Assembly (NCBI GenBank): GCA_030248195.1
Contig: JASAND010030285.1
Coordinates: forward strand, 1 to 64,000
DNA length: 64,000 nucleotides
DNA from: Trissonchulus latispiculum
Taxonomy: Eukaryota > Nematoda > Enoplea > Enoplida > Ironidae
Direction of reading: 5' to 3'
Positions 42,420 to 53,761 of the stretch are shown one piece after another. Position 1 is the first letter of the stretch, and each line of letters begins with the position of its first letter. Below the pieces are notes generated by a model, which was given only the letters and a program-made list of their open reading frames with translations, searched no databases and was not told where the DNA came from. The position numbers and the translations under genes were made by a program.

Positions 42420-43530
42420 GCGGGGTTTAGAGTTCGTCGACTGTAGGATGTCGTTCAGCGTCCAGGGTCAGAGTGACGTCAAATTCTCCCGCTACGAAGC
42501 CAACAATGTTCTCGGTGGTTTACTTGGAGAACCAGGCACGGATGCTGACCTTGCCTTCTTCCGGCGGAGAAACATATGGACATTGGGCACTTTAGTCCCT
42601 AGTGAGATCACAGACGAGAATGAAGTAGCCTTTGGAGAAGTCTTCAGGCGTGATACCGATGTCGTTGTTGCTAAAGTCCATGCCTTGAAGCAGAAAAAGT
42701 AAGCCATGTTGTAGTTATTGTTATCGAGATCTAGAGTAAGACCTTCGTTCGTAAACTGTGGAACATCGTCTTTATATACTTGGAAGCACGAGCAGTGTGC
42801 GGATAAAAAATTGAATGGATTTTTGCTCGTGTCTGGGGATGTAACAGCGCTGCTCTTGACAAAAACGTATAGACTCGCTTTGTAAGTCTTCCCAAAAACA
42901 CACCGTCGTAACTGAAACGTTTTAGATCCTTTCTGAACTGTTTGAGTTCTGTCGATGTGACGGAGGATAGGTAAACTGAAGGACCCAGTAGAAACTAAAC
43001 GATTTTGAAAACTCATAATGTTCGCACTAGGTTCTAACACGTTTTCGTATAGTTTCGCTGATAGGACTTTTATTGCATACTCCTTTGACTCGTCACCGAT
43101 AGGACAGAATGTTGGTTTTGTTCTATGAAATCGAAACGTCACTGGGCAATCTGAGGCAACGTTCTAACAGAGCGGAAGATGTCGTGAAAAGGTCAAATGA
43201 TGAGGTCAGCTGTTCAGGATTTAGCAATGTATTCCATTCATTCTTTGTTATCGATGGCATAGTTGGTATCTTTTTTCAAATGCTGGTTGTTGAGAAGGTA
43301 AGCCTTTGTTGATGTTGGGAAATTAAGCATTGCCAATAGATACGCCTGATAGGAAAGTATTCCTGATTAGGAATTGCATTTTGACCAGAAATGAATACTT
43401 CAGTCTCTGAAAATAATGCATATCCAAACTTATTGCAGACTGATATTTTAGCATCTTCAGCTAAATTGGCAAGATCCCCATTAAGCACTTTACATTTATT
43501 GTTAACAATAATGATGAAAATTCTAGGCAT
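42420..43530 (-). pseudogene. Polinton remnant 1: major-capsid-like protein, broken
   Basis: The fragments run from FGYALFSETEVFISGQNAIP and EYFPIRRIYWQCLI (43530-43276), through FHRTKPTFCPIGDESKEYAI and KNPFNFLSAH with TNEGLTLDLDNNNYNMAYFF (43142-42690), to a third frame (42680-42430) with DFSNNDIGI and a terminal EFDVTLTLDAERHP. Order and motifs match the F54H12.2-like capsid protein of Polintons, a double jelly-roll candidate. Three frames are needed, so it is dead. The 102-codon plus frame at 42394-42702 is its antisense shadow. Confidence 0.72.
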
Positions 43531-43658
43531 TTATCAGGAACTCTTTCCAGTCGGAATTCCAATGCGGCCTGGTCCGTTTGAGGTAGTGGGGTGACCAACG
43601 ATATCTCTCGCAGTTGGCTTCCAGTTACGTCTGCTTGAACAGGTATTTTGTGTTGCCA

Positions 43659-43945
43659 GGCTGATACGTGGCATGTTTAAGGTAGGTTCAATAATTTTCC
43701 TCCACAACCCAGAAAACCTCCCGCCAACTTCACAACCCAAAAACCCCCTCCCAACTCCACAACCCATAATACCCCCTCTCAACTTTCCTCCACAACCTCC
43801 GAGGCTGATACGTGGCACGTTTAAGGTAGGTTCAATAATTTTCCTCCACAACCCAGAAAACCTCCCGCCAACTTCACAACCCAAAAAACCCCCTCCCAAC
43901 TCCACAACCCATAATACCCCCTCTCAACTTTCCTCCACAACCTCC
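43659..43945 (+). repeat. 144-bp tandem duplication, C-rich
   Basis: Two copies start ctgatacgtggca at 43661 and 43805. Both contain tttaaggtaggttcaataat and repeats of ctccacaaccc. A partial third start is seen after 43940. The C-rich strand gives Gly- or Pro-rich open frames that are not genes. Confidence 0.9.
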
Positions 43946-44399
43946 TCCCAACGTTCTTCCACAACCTCCCTCCCATAAGACTCCATTTTAACCCTATACT
44001 ACTAACTCCAAATTAAATATCGAAAAGCATTTAAACAGATTTCCGGTTCCTATCGTCGGTGATGTCCCTCTTTGTGCCACAGTATTGCAGAGCATATTCA
44101 TTCTGTTTTCGGCTATTCTAGATTGGACAGAAAACCAACAAATACAGTCATTCTTTAATTTTAGGTACTAACCCTCAATTTTTCGCGGATAACAGTTACA
44201 TTGGAATATATGGTAAAAGCTAGGAAAGTAAATTTGGTAACAAGTCTCCAATTTAAACTGTTTGCTGTCATCCCAAATTATTAGATAACAGTTATCTAAT
44301 TAGTTGGGATGTCACAAGTTCCCTATCTAAGAAAAATAGTAACTGTTATGCAATATTTTTTACAATGTGCTCGCATTAAATATTCTTTGACTATAGATT
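43946..44399. other. No supported gene
   Basis: AT-rich sequence. The short palindrome agataactgttatct lies near 44283-44299. Nothing else is recognised. Confidence 0.3.
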
Positions 44400-44690
44400 C
44401 TGTTCGCTAGTACAAGCGTCACACTCTTGGTTATCAGGCTGGGGACATCATCTGCACGATAACGGCTGACCCCCTCCACAAATTAGTACCTATTACACAT
44501 TTGTGTACCATCACTCGCTTGTATGTTTATGTGTTGAAGCGCGAAAAGGGACAGCTGCTGATAGAACGTACAAGCGAGTGATGGTACACAAATGTGTACT
44601 AGATACTCATTTGGGGGGGGGTCACTGGGGTCGAATTGGGGGGTCAGCCGTTATCGCGCAGATGATGTCCCCAGCCTTATCACTAAAGCC
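44400..44690. mobile_element. Foldback element with G-tract arms (44.4-kb copy)
   Basis: A near-palindrome. ggctggggacatcatctgca, acggctgacccc and tacacatttgtgtaccatca (left) recur as complements tgatggtacacaaatgtgta, ggggtcagccgt and tgcgcagatgatgtcc (right). The centre has the acaagcgagtg/cactcgcttgt pair. It is closely related to the element at 50921-51320. The left and right ends are less well matched. Confidence 0.75.
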
Positions 44691-45440
44691 CGGTTCACGA
44701 TGGAGTGCTTTGTGCGTTATGCTTTGTATCCTGTGCTTTGTGATTTTGCCTTGTGTGCTTTGTGCTCAGTGCTCAGTGTTCAGGAGACAGTGTTTTGGAC
44801 TTTGTGCTCAGAAGACTGAAGACACATAGTTCACGATGCCGAAGCACAATCGCGCAATGCGTCTATCAAAAGATATTGAGTACACCATTATAGCGAGATT
44901 CCGTGGAATCAACCTAGCTGGGACTAAGCATAAAATCATTCCACGAAAATGAGCTGACTTTGTTGGAATTTTGCTCTCCAGTCTTTGATGAAAAATGTTT
45001 CCAGGAAAATTAGCTGATTTCACTGGAAATCAGTCAGCCCAGAATTAAAGGTAGAATAAATACGTTTTAAAATCAGGCCCAACCGGACATTGCCGGATCT
45101 CCAAGGCCCGGCAGGCTCGGCTCGGGCCGGGCCTTCGCGGCTGACCGTGCCCGGGTCGGGCCTAACGCTTCAACATACAACCGGGCCCTGCCCGGCCCAT
45201 TACAGGTCGACGCGGGAACAGATACCAGCTTCCAACCGAGTTGGAATCTTGCTAGCAAGAACTAAGGCGCAGATGTTTCCACGAAAGCCGGCTAACTCGG
45301 TAGGAATCATGCCGCCTGGGCTAAGGTTTTTAAGTTTTCCTGGAATTCAGCTCATAAGATTTTCATAGGTCTCATCCGCGGAATCTCGCTATGATGGTGT
45401 ACTCAGAACCTTTTGATTGACGCACAAGGCACAGGTCACG
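44690..45440. repeat. Inverted repeat pair around a GC-rich core
   Basis: The left block (about 44853-44930) and the complement of the right block (about 45360-45430) share gagtacaccattatagcgag, with one mismatch, and atcaaaag. Between them is a GC-rich stretch with repeated cccggcc/gggccggg words. A gtgctttgtgc-rich block at 44695-44830 resembles the complement of 47700-47870, which could be the far end of an element. Confidence 0.55.
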
Positions 45441-45594
45441 AGACACAGAAATTGGAATTCAAAAATTGATAACCAACACTGCGAAAGGTTTTATGATTAG
45501 CGAATTATAATTGTAATTGCTTGAAAATTATATAACAAAATATTCGTGTGTGTATTGTCTCTCCGAACGAATTCTTAACTCTTGAGATAAGACT

Positions 45595-45628
45595 ATTATG
45601 TAGGGGCGCGATAGCGCCCCTACATAAT
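45595..45628. other. Perfect 15-bp hairpin
   Basis: The arms attatgtaggggcgc and gcgcccctacataat are separated by gata. No T tract follows, so it is not a terminator. It may be an end of a transposon or a cruciform. Confidence 0.8.
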
Positions 45629-45936
45629 ATGGGTAATAAAGGCGTCTGCGCGCCCCCTGGAGACAGTGTTGGCCTGGTGCCAGCTAATTAGAGGTCTGGG
45701 AGGGGTAAAAATGTTACCATCGTAAAGTACTCGAGCAGTACTACAAGTACCTCCATACTTTTGGTTAAAATTCCAGACTTCGAAATTTTGCACTAGGCGG
45801 GAGTTACCGTGCGTTTGTTTTTTTCTCGGTTAATAACGCTTTTCGGAAGTGCTTATGTCAGCGCAGTGTTGGAACGATATACAACATTTTGGTCCTATAC
45901 TACTATTGTATGTTGGTATAGTAAATATATATATAT
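45629..45936. other. No supported gene
   Basis: Unique sequence before the 144-bp tandem array. No open frame of note. Confidence 0.3.
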
Positions 45937-46530
45937 ATAGTAAATCGACTGCGCTCGTTTCATTAGGCATATTGTCGAAATCAAGGGAAGTGACCAGTGG
46001 TCACTACGGTCTATGGGCCTATTGACCAGTGGTCAATCCCCTTAAAACAGCGTTTTTCGGCGTTTTGATTGGGGGCATATATAGTAAATCGATTACGCTC
46101 GTTTCAGTGGACATATTGCCGAAATCGAGGGAAGTGACCAGTTGTCACTATGGTCTCGGGGCCTACTGACCACTGGTCAAACCCCTTAGACAGCGGTTTT
46201 CGGCGTTTTGGTTGGGGGCATATGTAGTAAATCGACTACGCTCGTTTCAATGAGCATATTACTGAAATCAGTGGAAGGGATCAGCGGTCACTATGGTCTA
46301 TGGGGCTCAGTGACCACTGGTCAAACCCCCTAAAACACCGTTTTTCGTCATTTTGCTTGAGGGCATATAGTAAATAGACTACGCTCGTGTCAATGGGCAT
46401 ATTGCCGATTCCGATGGAAATGACCAGTGGTCACTACGGTCTATGGGGCCTACTGACCACTGGTCAAACCCCCCTAAAACAGCAGTTTTCGGCCCTCTGG
46501 CGGTACCCATATAGTAAATCCGTGTCGCTG
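45937..46530 (+). repeat. Four-unit tandem array, period 143-144 bp
   Basis: The unit start tagtaaatc (or tagtaaata) occurs at 45938, 46082, 46225, 46368 and 46512. Each unit contains two palindromic words of the form gaccagtggtc or gaccactggtc, and a tcgctcgttt-like block. The unit length is almost constant. Confidence 0.93.
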
Positions 46531-46752
46531 AACACGACAGGCATACTATCGAAGTCATTGGCGATGCGAAAATGTTTTCTCCTTATACCACCACAAACAG
46601 AGGTTGCAGCGGCCGAAGCTTGGGGCGGAGGTGAGAAGTCAGTGGTACTATATATTTATATAATCACTTTTCTGCTCTACCTACGGCACTGTTCAAGTTC
46701 CTTGTATCCATTGCCGCATTGCTGGAAAGGGATCCTTTAAAATGACAGAAGG

Positions 46753-47531
46753 ACAAGTAAATAAAATGCTCCTCCGGAGCATGAAAAAGTAATATGGGTG
46801 GTGGTGAGGTTGTAAAATCAAGAGAGGAATAGTCTTAAAATGCTTAATATGGGGGCTAGGTTCAAAAAAGGCAGAGGACTAGGTTGTGGGCGAATTAATA
46901 TGGGCACAGCTTCGTCGAGCAACCCATATTCGCGGGCTTTCACGCTTCGCCATTGCGATTGTCATATACAATGCCATCATTGTCAGTCAATAATAACAAT
47001 TCCAGCAGTGAAACAATCGCTGCAAGTTGCTTGCTTATATATACGTAAACTATATAGTAATTTGGTTGTGCTGGACTACGGCAAGCAACTAGAAAGAACC
47101 ATTGCTATGATTGTAACGCTAAAGGTTCAATAGAAATAGATGATCGTCGGAGAGAGTCCTGAAATTATTGTTGAAATATAGACTTTTCTTATCAATGGTT
47201 AAAATGCACAGTAAATATTAACAGTTTATCGAAAGAAATGTTTGCTTCCACTAAAACTCGTTTATCATAGTTGTATATTATTTACGCACCGTAACTAGAA
47301 CTGAACACTGGTATATATACATATGTAATACGTATGTATATAACTTTTCCAGTCGGTGGGTTGCTCGGCGAAGCTGTGCCCATATTAATTTGCCCACAAC
47401 CTTGTCCTCTTCTTTTTTTGAACCTAGTCCCAATATTAAGCATTTTTAAGACTAGTCCTCTCTTGATTTTACAACCTCACCACCACCCATATTACTTTTT
47501 CATGCTCCGGAGGTGCATTTTTATTACTTGT
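46753..47531. mobile_element. Foldback element with ~175-bp inverted arms
   Basis: The left arm (46753-46925, acaagtaaataaaatgctcc … gcttcgtcgagcaaccc) is the reverse complement of the right arm (47356-47531). The arms share gtaatatgggtggtggtgag and aggttgtgggc. The ~430-bp centre has a 97-codon frame without a known domain. There is no target duplication that I can define. Confidence 0.85.
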
Positions 47532-48419
47532 ATAAGAATTTAATACCCGAATTTGAAAAGTGTCTGTTAAGATGGGTATAAAAACTATCCTCTATTTATG
47601 TTTATGGTTTGGTGGTCATGGCTTCTTAAAAATAGTTAAATATTTTATCAGATTGCTGTTGATGTTTTCATTAATCTTTTCTTGTCGTTTGTTCCAGCCA
47701 ATCAGCTAAGACATTGGCTTGATTTGATTGGACAGCACAAAAGGACAAAGTAAAATCTTCAACATTGTTGAACATTCTCAAAGCACACCAAAAGTACAAC
47801 AGCACAATAGCACAAAGCACTGTAATTTTTAGCCATCGTGAACTATCAAAGCACAAAGCACAAAGCAGGAGATGTTTATTTTAATATATGTTTACAGACG
47901 CTTTGGAAATTGTGGAGGGGGAAATAAACTTATTTTATTTGTATTCCCCTTTCGCAATTTCGCTCCCCAACATTCTTCACGTCCTGAATATGCCTTAATA
48001 TTGCCATTATGGGTTATTTTAAGTTTCCAGTTATCCACAATTACAAATATGCATGAATAAGTGGCATTAAATGAAAAATTTCGATTTTTCGTGCAGCAGA
48101 TGCTGGTGCAAGCTGTCCGCTCATCGAAAGTAGTCTGATTCGAGCCTAAATAATTAAATACTTTAAATTATTTTCACTTTCTAGTCTGGATTGTGTCTTG
48201 TTCTATTAAAGTAAAATAGTTCAAAAACTACTTAAAATTAAAAAAACTCAGCAAATACATCAATTTAAACGTTTTACCTGTATTGGTGCATAATTTACAA
48301 TGACAAGCCAAGCAACGAGCGAGAAGCTACGCTTGAGCAATTTCCTTAAGCTCATTCCGACTGTTATTCACTTCAAACCTTAACTAGCTTTAACTTTCTC
48401 ATATGTATTATCAGCTTAC
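47532..48419. other. No supported gene
   Basis: Contains a cacaaagcac-rich block at about 47690-47870, inverted relative to 44695-44830, probably an end of a transposon. The rest is AT-rich without a gene. Confidence 0.35.
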
Positions 48420-48725
48420 GCATCCTCTGAACGCTAACGGCTGACCCCCCCCCCCCAGCAGCATACAACGTCTGATTAGTACCAAATTAGTCTGATTTGC
48501 TAGTCGGGGGGGGGGTACCTCATCGCTCTTGTTTATATGCTTAAGCTCGAAAACAGCTGCGTGGGATTTTGTGCCTGCTTCGAACTTTAGAACACAAACA
48601 TAGCGCTCAAAATTCTGTGAAGTGATGGGTCTGATTTGCGGGGGGGGGGTGGGCCGTTAGCGAGCAGAGTTTTTGCTCTGATAACATAGAGTGTGCCTAG
48701 TGGCACACTCTTATATTATGTACTC
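48420..48725. mobile_element. Foldback element with G-tract arms (48.4-kb copy)
   Basis: cgctaacggctgaccccc (left) pairs with ggggtgggccgttagcg (right). Poly-C and poly-G tracts of 9-13 bases sit beside them. Inner words tctgattagtaccaaattag and gctcgaaa/ttcgaac match the element at 63.5 kb. The ends are gtactcttgttagtacc-like, as in the 50.9-kb copy. Confidence 0.65.
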
Positions 48726-49651
48726 TTGTTAGTACCAAACGACATACAACGACATAACTGATAACTAGTTAATCATTTATTGTCTTAAACGTTCTATTAA
48801 AAGAATAATAATACAATAAATGTTAATTTTGAAAGTTCCCAAGTAGTTTCAGTTGCTGTTTTTAAAAAGTTTGTTTCACACATTCATGCGGCGATGTATA
48901 ATCATACTAACTGAAACCATTGTTTTGCCAATAAATGACAGCGATACAATGAGCAATATTCTCCTTTGTGACCAGGGCGATAAGAATGAAAAGCACACAA
49001 GCAGCAATCTTGAGGAGAACTCAATAACTTGAAATTAGGAAAACCATATTCTTCGACATTCTTAACAAATCTTGAAATGCCACATGCATGGAGCAAAGAT
49101 TTTACTAGCCTCGTCTGACACACCCTTTCACCAAAATCCGATCAGGATTGTTAAGAGAAATGAAATCTAGCAGATGCACTTTCACAGTGGACCATTTCGT
49201 TAGTCCAGCAGAGCTACCCCAGACTAACCCATTTAATTTTGTAATAAAATTGATCGTTCTTTTTTCTTTATTAGTTAAGAGTGACCACGGTACGGGGCAC
49301 GAACTCGAAAATCCAAAGTTTTCTCCCTGGTGTTAGAATATTTCAGTGCACCCACTTCCAGAGTTACATCTCCAATTCTATGTATTCTGACGTAAGACAA
49401 GCAAACTATCACTAAGTTTTCAGAAACAGACATTTGTGAAACTTGATGAACTGTTGATAATCATAACTTGGTATGTCTATAAATATACCATACCCTAACG
49501 TTTTATCAGGTCCATGAGATCATTTAAACGGTAGAAGTGTTTACTTTACTTGTCTTTTACAAACAAAGTTCAAACAATCACTAAACCAGCTGAAGACTAG
49601 CGCTAATACCGAGAATATTTTTTGTTGCCGACAAAAAGGTTAGAGTATCAT
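48726..49651. other. No clear gene; one Cys-rich minus frame
   Basis: A 73-codon minus frame (48902-49123) has HACGISRF, QDCCLCAFH, EYCSLYRCH, which might be part of a zinc-binding domain, but it is short and has no partner. The rest is AT-rich. Confidence 0.25.
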
Positions 49652-50640
49652 TTAAGGTGGTGATTCCTTTTGGGCACAAATTGTTGGTTGGCGGCACAGA
49701 TCAGGATGAAATTTGGCGAAACTTTCCGAAATACGTTCATTTAGCGTTCTAACACCCTCCGCGCAATCCCGGTTAAAAAATTCGAGATTTCCGGTCAGGG
49801 CGGTTTTTCCTAATTTCTGAAAGCTTGGCAGCAGCTATACAGTTGTGACTATATTCATCTGAAAGATCTCGTTGAGTTTCACATTTTTGCTTTTTAAAGC
49901 AAGTTTCTAGCTTTTCTCTACCGTGAGATATAGCCGATTTTCTTGTTTTGGCGTCGAAAACTTGTCATTTTTGCAGAAATCCAATAATCCAACATTTCTT
50001 GAACTACGCAAGCCGTAAAATCAAACTAAGGGCGTCGATCTGAAGGTCTCATAGGGGCCAATTATCCCACGTATGATCGTCTTCCAACTGCTATCCCGTA
50101 GACTGCTATCATAAAAAATGTCGATTTTGCAAAAACATGACCAATTTTTTTCCAAAGATTGTGGAGCATTCACCATGCAAGCTGAAGGGCTGCTACATAA
50201 CAAATGAGTTCTCCACAAATATACCCAGGGACGTTTTTTAGTTGCCCCGATTACTGCTTTCTAGCCGAAGTAATCGCTTGACAAATTTGGAAAAAGTAGG
50301 CAAAATGCAGGTTACGCACACGTTTCAGCTTATTTCTCCATAACGAAGAGCGATTTCACGATAAATAAAAAATCGTCCCCAGCTATTTGATGGAGGTATC
50401 GAATGATATAACCGATGTCTGGCGAAAAAATTTACTTGAGTCTGCAAAAAATCTGAAAGATTATACTTCTACTAAAATGTGTTAAAAATGTTTTTGAAAA
50501 GCAACATTAGTTTCATGGTATGCATTAGAAAGAGAAAATGTCAAGCTCCATTTTGATATAAAAATGGCTTCTTAACTCCAAGTAATGAATGAATAATGAT
50601 GGTGCAAACTTTTTGTGACCAAAGGGAATCACCACCTTAA
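49652..50640. mobile_element. ~990-bp non-autonomous element flanked by TTAA
   Basis: It starts TTAAGGTGGTGATTCC and ends with the complement GGAATCACCACCTTAA at 50640. The TTAA flanks and GG/CC termini suggest a piggyBac- or Kolobok-type transposon (both duplicate TTAA). No transposase is encoded. Short frames inside (50021-50218) are not recognisable. Confidence 0.85.
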
Positions 50641-50920
50641 ACCGAAGAAGTTAAATCAACAAAAGAGACGCATTTAGAGCTACTAAAATTATCACATTAT
50701 ACAGCAAATCTTCTGCTAGAGTCTTTGGAAGTTCAAACTAGAAATCCACATAGTAGAACTATATCATATCTTGACGTTTGGAATTATTCCAGAGAAAAGT
50801 AAGACATTTGTTTTTAGCGCTTAGTTTTTTTCTTTTAATATCGAAGATGCTCAATCTTAAATTTTGAATTAGTGTTACACTCATTTGTTCTTAATTTAAA
50901 ATAACAGCCTATTGGTATAA

Positions 50921-51320
50921 CCAAGAGTACATAATAACTAAGAGTGTAACAAGCGTCCCACTCTTAGTTATTAGGCTGCAGACATCATCTGCACAATAAC
51001 GGCCTACCCCCCCACAACTGAGTACCTGGTGACCCCCCCACAACTGAGTACCAGGTACACAATTGTGTACCAGCACTCGCTTGTATGTTTACATGTTGAA
51101 GCTCAAAAGTGGCCAGCAGCTGATAGAATGTTTTTGGCTTCAACATGTAAACATACAAGCGAGTGCTGGTACACAATTGTGTACCTGGTACTCAGTTGTG
51201 GGCGGGGTCACCAGGTACTCAGTTGTGGGGGTGGTAGGCCGTTATTGTGCAGATGATGTCTGCAGCATAATAACTAAGAGTGGGACGCTTGTCACACTCT
51301 TAGTTATTATGTACTCTTGG
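50921..51320. mobile_element. Foldback element with tataa target duplication
   Basis: A 400-bp element. It starts ccaagagtacataataac and ends with its complement at 51320. It is flanked on both sides by tataa (50916-50920 and 51321-51325). The entire length folds back: acaagcgagtgctggtacac, gttgaagc and ggtactcagttgtggg appear in both arms. A 12-base inner loop is left. It is the best-defined member of the G-tract foldback family. Confidence 0.92.
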
Positions 51321-51378
51321 TATAACTAATAATTCGTAACAACCGTAATTAAGAAATGGAAATTCTTTCTATCAAAAA

Positions 51379-52364
51379 TTGTTAGATATCAACCAAATTT
51401 TATTTGACACTTTTAATTCCACGATATTTCACCAGAGTTATAACTGCTTTATTATTTTAGAAGAAATGCTATTCGATGTAGAGTGCGTCTCCTTCACGGG
51501 CCTCCACGGTTCGCAGCTTTTGATTGACAATAAGCCAACCAAGATCACAGAAATAGAAGACTCTTTCTCAAGATGGTTCAGGGCTGCAAGAATTGATGAA
51601 GACGGCAATGTTGCTCCTGAGTCCTATCTGGTGAAACACACGCCACTATCTCAGTTGCGTCTCTCCAGCTATCAAGGGAGAACACTCCCTCATGAAGTCA
51701 AAGCGCACATACTAGAAAGGAATACATACGGTAGCCTTCAATTGGTTGATTGGGCTATTGTTCCGGGAATCGAAAAAGACCCACGAGACTTCTGCACAAT
51801 GGTTTTCCCAAACTTTATTGATGAAGGTTTTATAACGGCAAGAGAATGGGTACGAAAATAGGGAAGCATGGCTGAGACCCTGGTTAAGCTGGTGACGGTG
51901 CCCCTTTACAATTTCATTGCAAAATATCAAAAAGATGGTTTAGCCATCGATACTTGTCAGTGTATAAGGTTTTCATTCATGGAAGCCTTTGCACAATTTT
52001 GATTCCGGATCTGGAATCTGTGCTGGAAATTGATTCAGAGGCCCAACTGGTCAACAAATGGATTCTCTGTCCGCAGGAGCTTGTGCCTGATCATGCAAAG
52101 TTCAGTGTAGATGTCGCCGTGAAGAGCCTGCCCGCTTATCAACTGGGTCAGACCTTGTTTTTTCTAGTAAACAAGACCTACTGGGTCCCTGGTCATGAAA
52201 TTGATTGGTCAATCATGGTGTCGTCCGCTTGCAGAAAATTCATCCTTGGACTTCTCCGACGGAAGAATCAGCTAAGCCTTGAAAAAGTGCCCCGAAATTT
52301 TTTAAAGAAGCAAACGAAAGTTATGCGGAATTTAGAAATTAACGTTCCGAAATGTGATCATTAA
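51379..52364 (+). CDS. Unrecognised protein gene, interrupted by an in-frame TAG and a frameshift
   Basis: The first frame (51379-51861) reads 160 residues. The likely exon or start is near 51466 (MLFDVECVSF), after a TATTTTAG acceptor-like tract. It contains IEDSFSRWFRAARIDEDG, LRLSSYQGRTLPHEV and DWAIVPG. After TAG at 51859-51861 the same frame stays open (MAETLVKLVTVPLYNF) to about 52000. Then a second frame (51954-52364) continues with LIPDLESVLEIDSEAQ, ELVPDHAKFSVDVAVKSLPAY and WSIMVSS and ends with TAA. I do not recognise a family. The codon usage and amino-acid composition look coding. It could be a degraded host or transposon gene. Confidence 0.45.
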
Positions 52365-52687
52365 AGAAGCAAACTAGAGATACACGGAATTTAGAAATTA
52401 ACGTTCCGACATGAGTTCATTGTGAACAATTGAGAATATATTTTGTTTAGCAATAATGGTTTGTCTTGATGAATTTCATAATAAATCTGTAATACCATAT
52501 TCCTATTTCAATACATTAGCTGAAACGTTTCTGAAATTGGATATTTGAATTGTCGTGAAAAACTGCTTTCTTGAACAAAACACTAGAAATGAACCTCCAC
52601 GAATTAGTCTCAAACAGCATTGGTTTATTTAACTGTTCTGAAAAAATAAAACATTTTCTATCATACCAAAAATAATTAACAAACAAT
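52365..52687. other. Intergenic, no gene
   Basis: Starts with a ~45-bp imperfect repeat of the end of the preceding frame (aaagaagcaaac…gaaattaacgttccgaaatg, about 52304-52410). Nothing else is supported. Confidence 0.4.
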
Positions 52688-53761
52688 TTAATTTATCAAC
52701 GATTCATCATCTTCATTTTCGTAATATATTCCAACCGGAAAACTGTTTTCGTAGAAGTGACAGTTTGCCCCGTGAATACAACAACCATAAAATAGAGTTA
52801 AATGAACGCAATAGTTTGAGCAACAATCAGTATTAGTTCTTTCACAAATACCGTGAGTACAACAAAGGGAATGATTATCAGAAAAAAACTTCTATATGAG
52901 ATGTGGTGGCAACTGAAAGCAGTGGTGCTTACAACTCCACCCATGGTACCGCGAAGCCTGATAGCGAAGACTAGATTTGGAGTGGTAGCCTTGGCAGATA
53001 CTACAAGCAAAATGAGTTTTTGCATGAGTATAAATGTTGTGAAAAGATTTATCTAATTTTCGCTTTCGCGGCTTTTCCAGAATACACATTTTGCATAAAT
53101 AATTTTTCTCTGTAGGCTTTTTATTTATCAAAATCTGATGCTCACGTTTCAAACCTTCAACAGTATCCTTTCTTTTGTACTCAGTTTCTTTTAAAGAGTG
53201 TTGGATTTCTAATGGAAGTCTTCCATAATTTTCGGAGTGGTACTGATGCAGTAACTGCCGTAATCGCTGTGTTTTTGCTTGATCCCACAAACCTTTTGGA
53301 TGAGATCCAACACCATCAAAGTCAGGAACTCGTTTAAAATGTTGTAACAATCTGATGTACCGTGGACGGACTGCCTGAACAGGTGAAGTTACGCTAAAAG
53401 TCTCAACAGTAGCGTTCTCATTCCTTTGACCCGGCAAAGATAAGTCCAAAGGAGAATCCACAGGATTAAATATGTCTACTTGGTCGGAATTCAGTTGGAT
53501 TTCAAAAATTTCTGCAGGGAAATCGTTCAGCCATATATCTAGGGTTTCAGCTGCTCTCACTGGTACTGTTGCTGCTGTTACTGCTGATGTTGTTGTTGTT
53601 GTTGTTGTTCCTGATAGTGATAATGCCTGTGCTGGTGGTGGAAGTGGCTTTGGAGATACCGTTTCAACTGTTAACAAGAACTGCTGCGTTGTAGCATGCT
53701 GCAATAGATCGAGCCCATCATCAAATATTGTACCAGGTACAAAATCATTAAAGAAGTCCAT
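52688..53761 (-). CDS. Unrecognised Cys/His-rich protein with an in-frame TAG
   Basis: Starts at ATG 53761 with an acidic, hydrophobic N terminus (MDFFNDFVPGTIFDDGLDLL) and a Thr run, then charged segments. A Cys/His cluster begins at about residue 224: LCKMCILEKP, H…H, FACSICQGYHSKS and SCKHHCFQ. After TAG at 52892-52894 the same frame stays open for 67 codons with more Cys and His (LCCTHGIC, DCCSNYCVH, GCCIHGANCHF) and an acidic end, closing at TAA 52688-52690. The continued Cys spacing suggests that one protein was cut by a stop, or that it is read through. It looks like a zinc-binding transcription regulator. The family is not recognised. Confidence 0.5.

Noticed and set aside
42394..42702. 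102-codon plus frame
   Set aside because: Antisense of the Polinton capsid gene, which has clear homology to the 56.5-kb copy on the minus strand.
43534..43978. Gly- and Pro-rich frames on both strands
   Set aside because: Products of the 144-bp C-rich tandem duplication.
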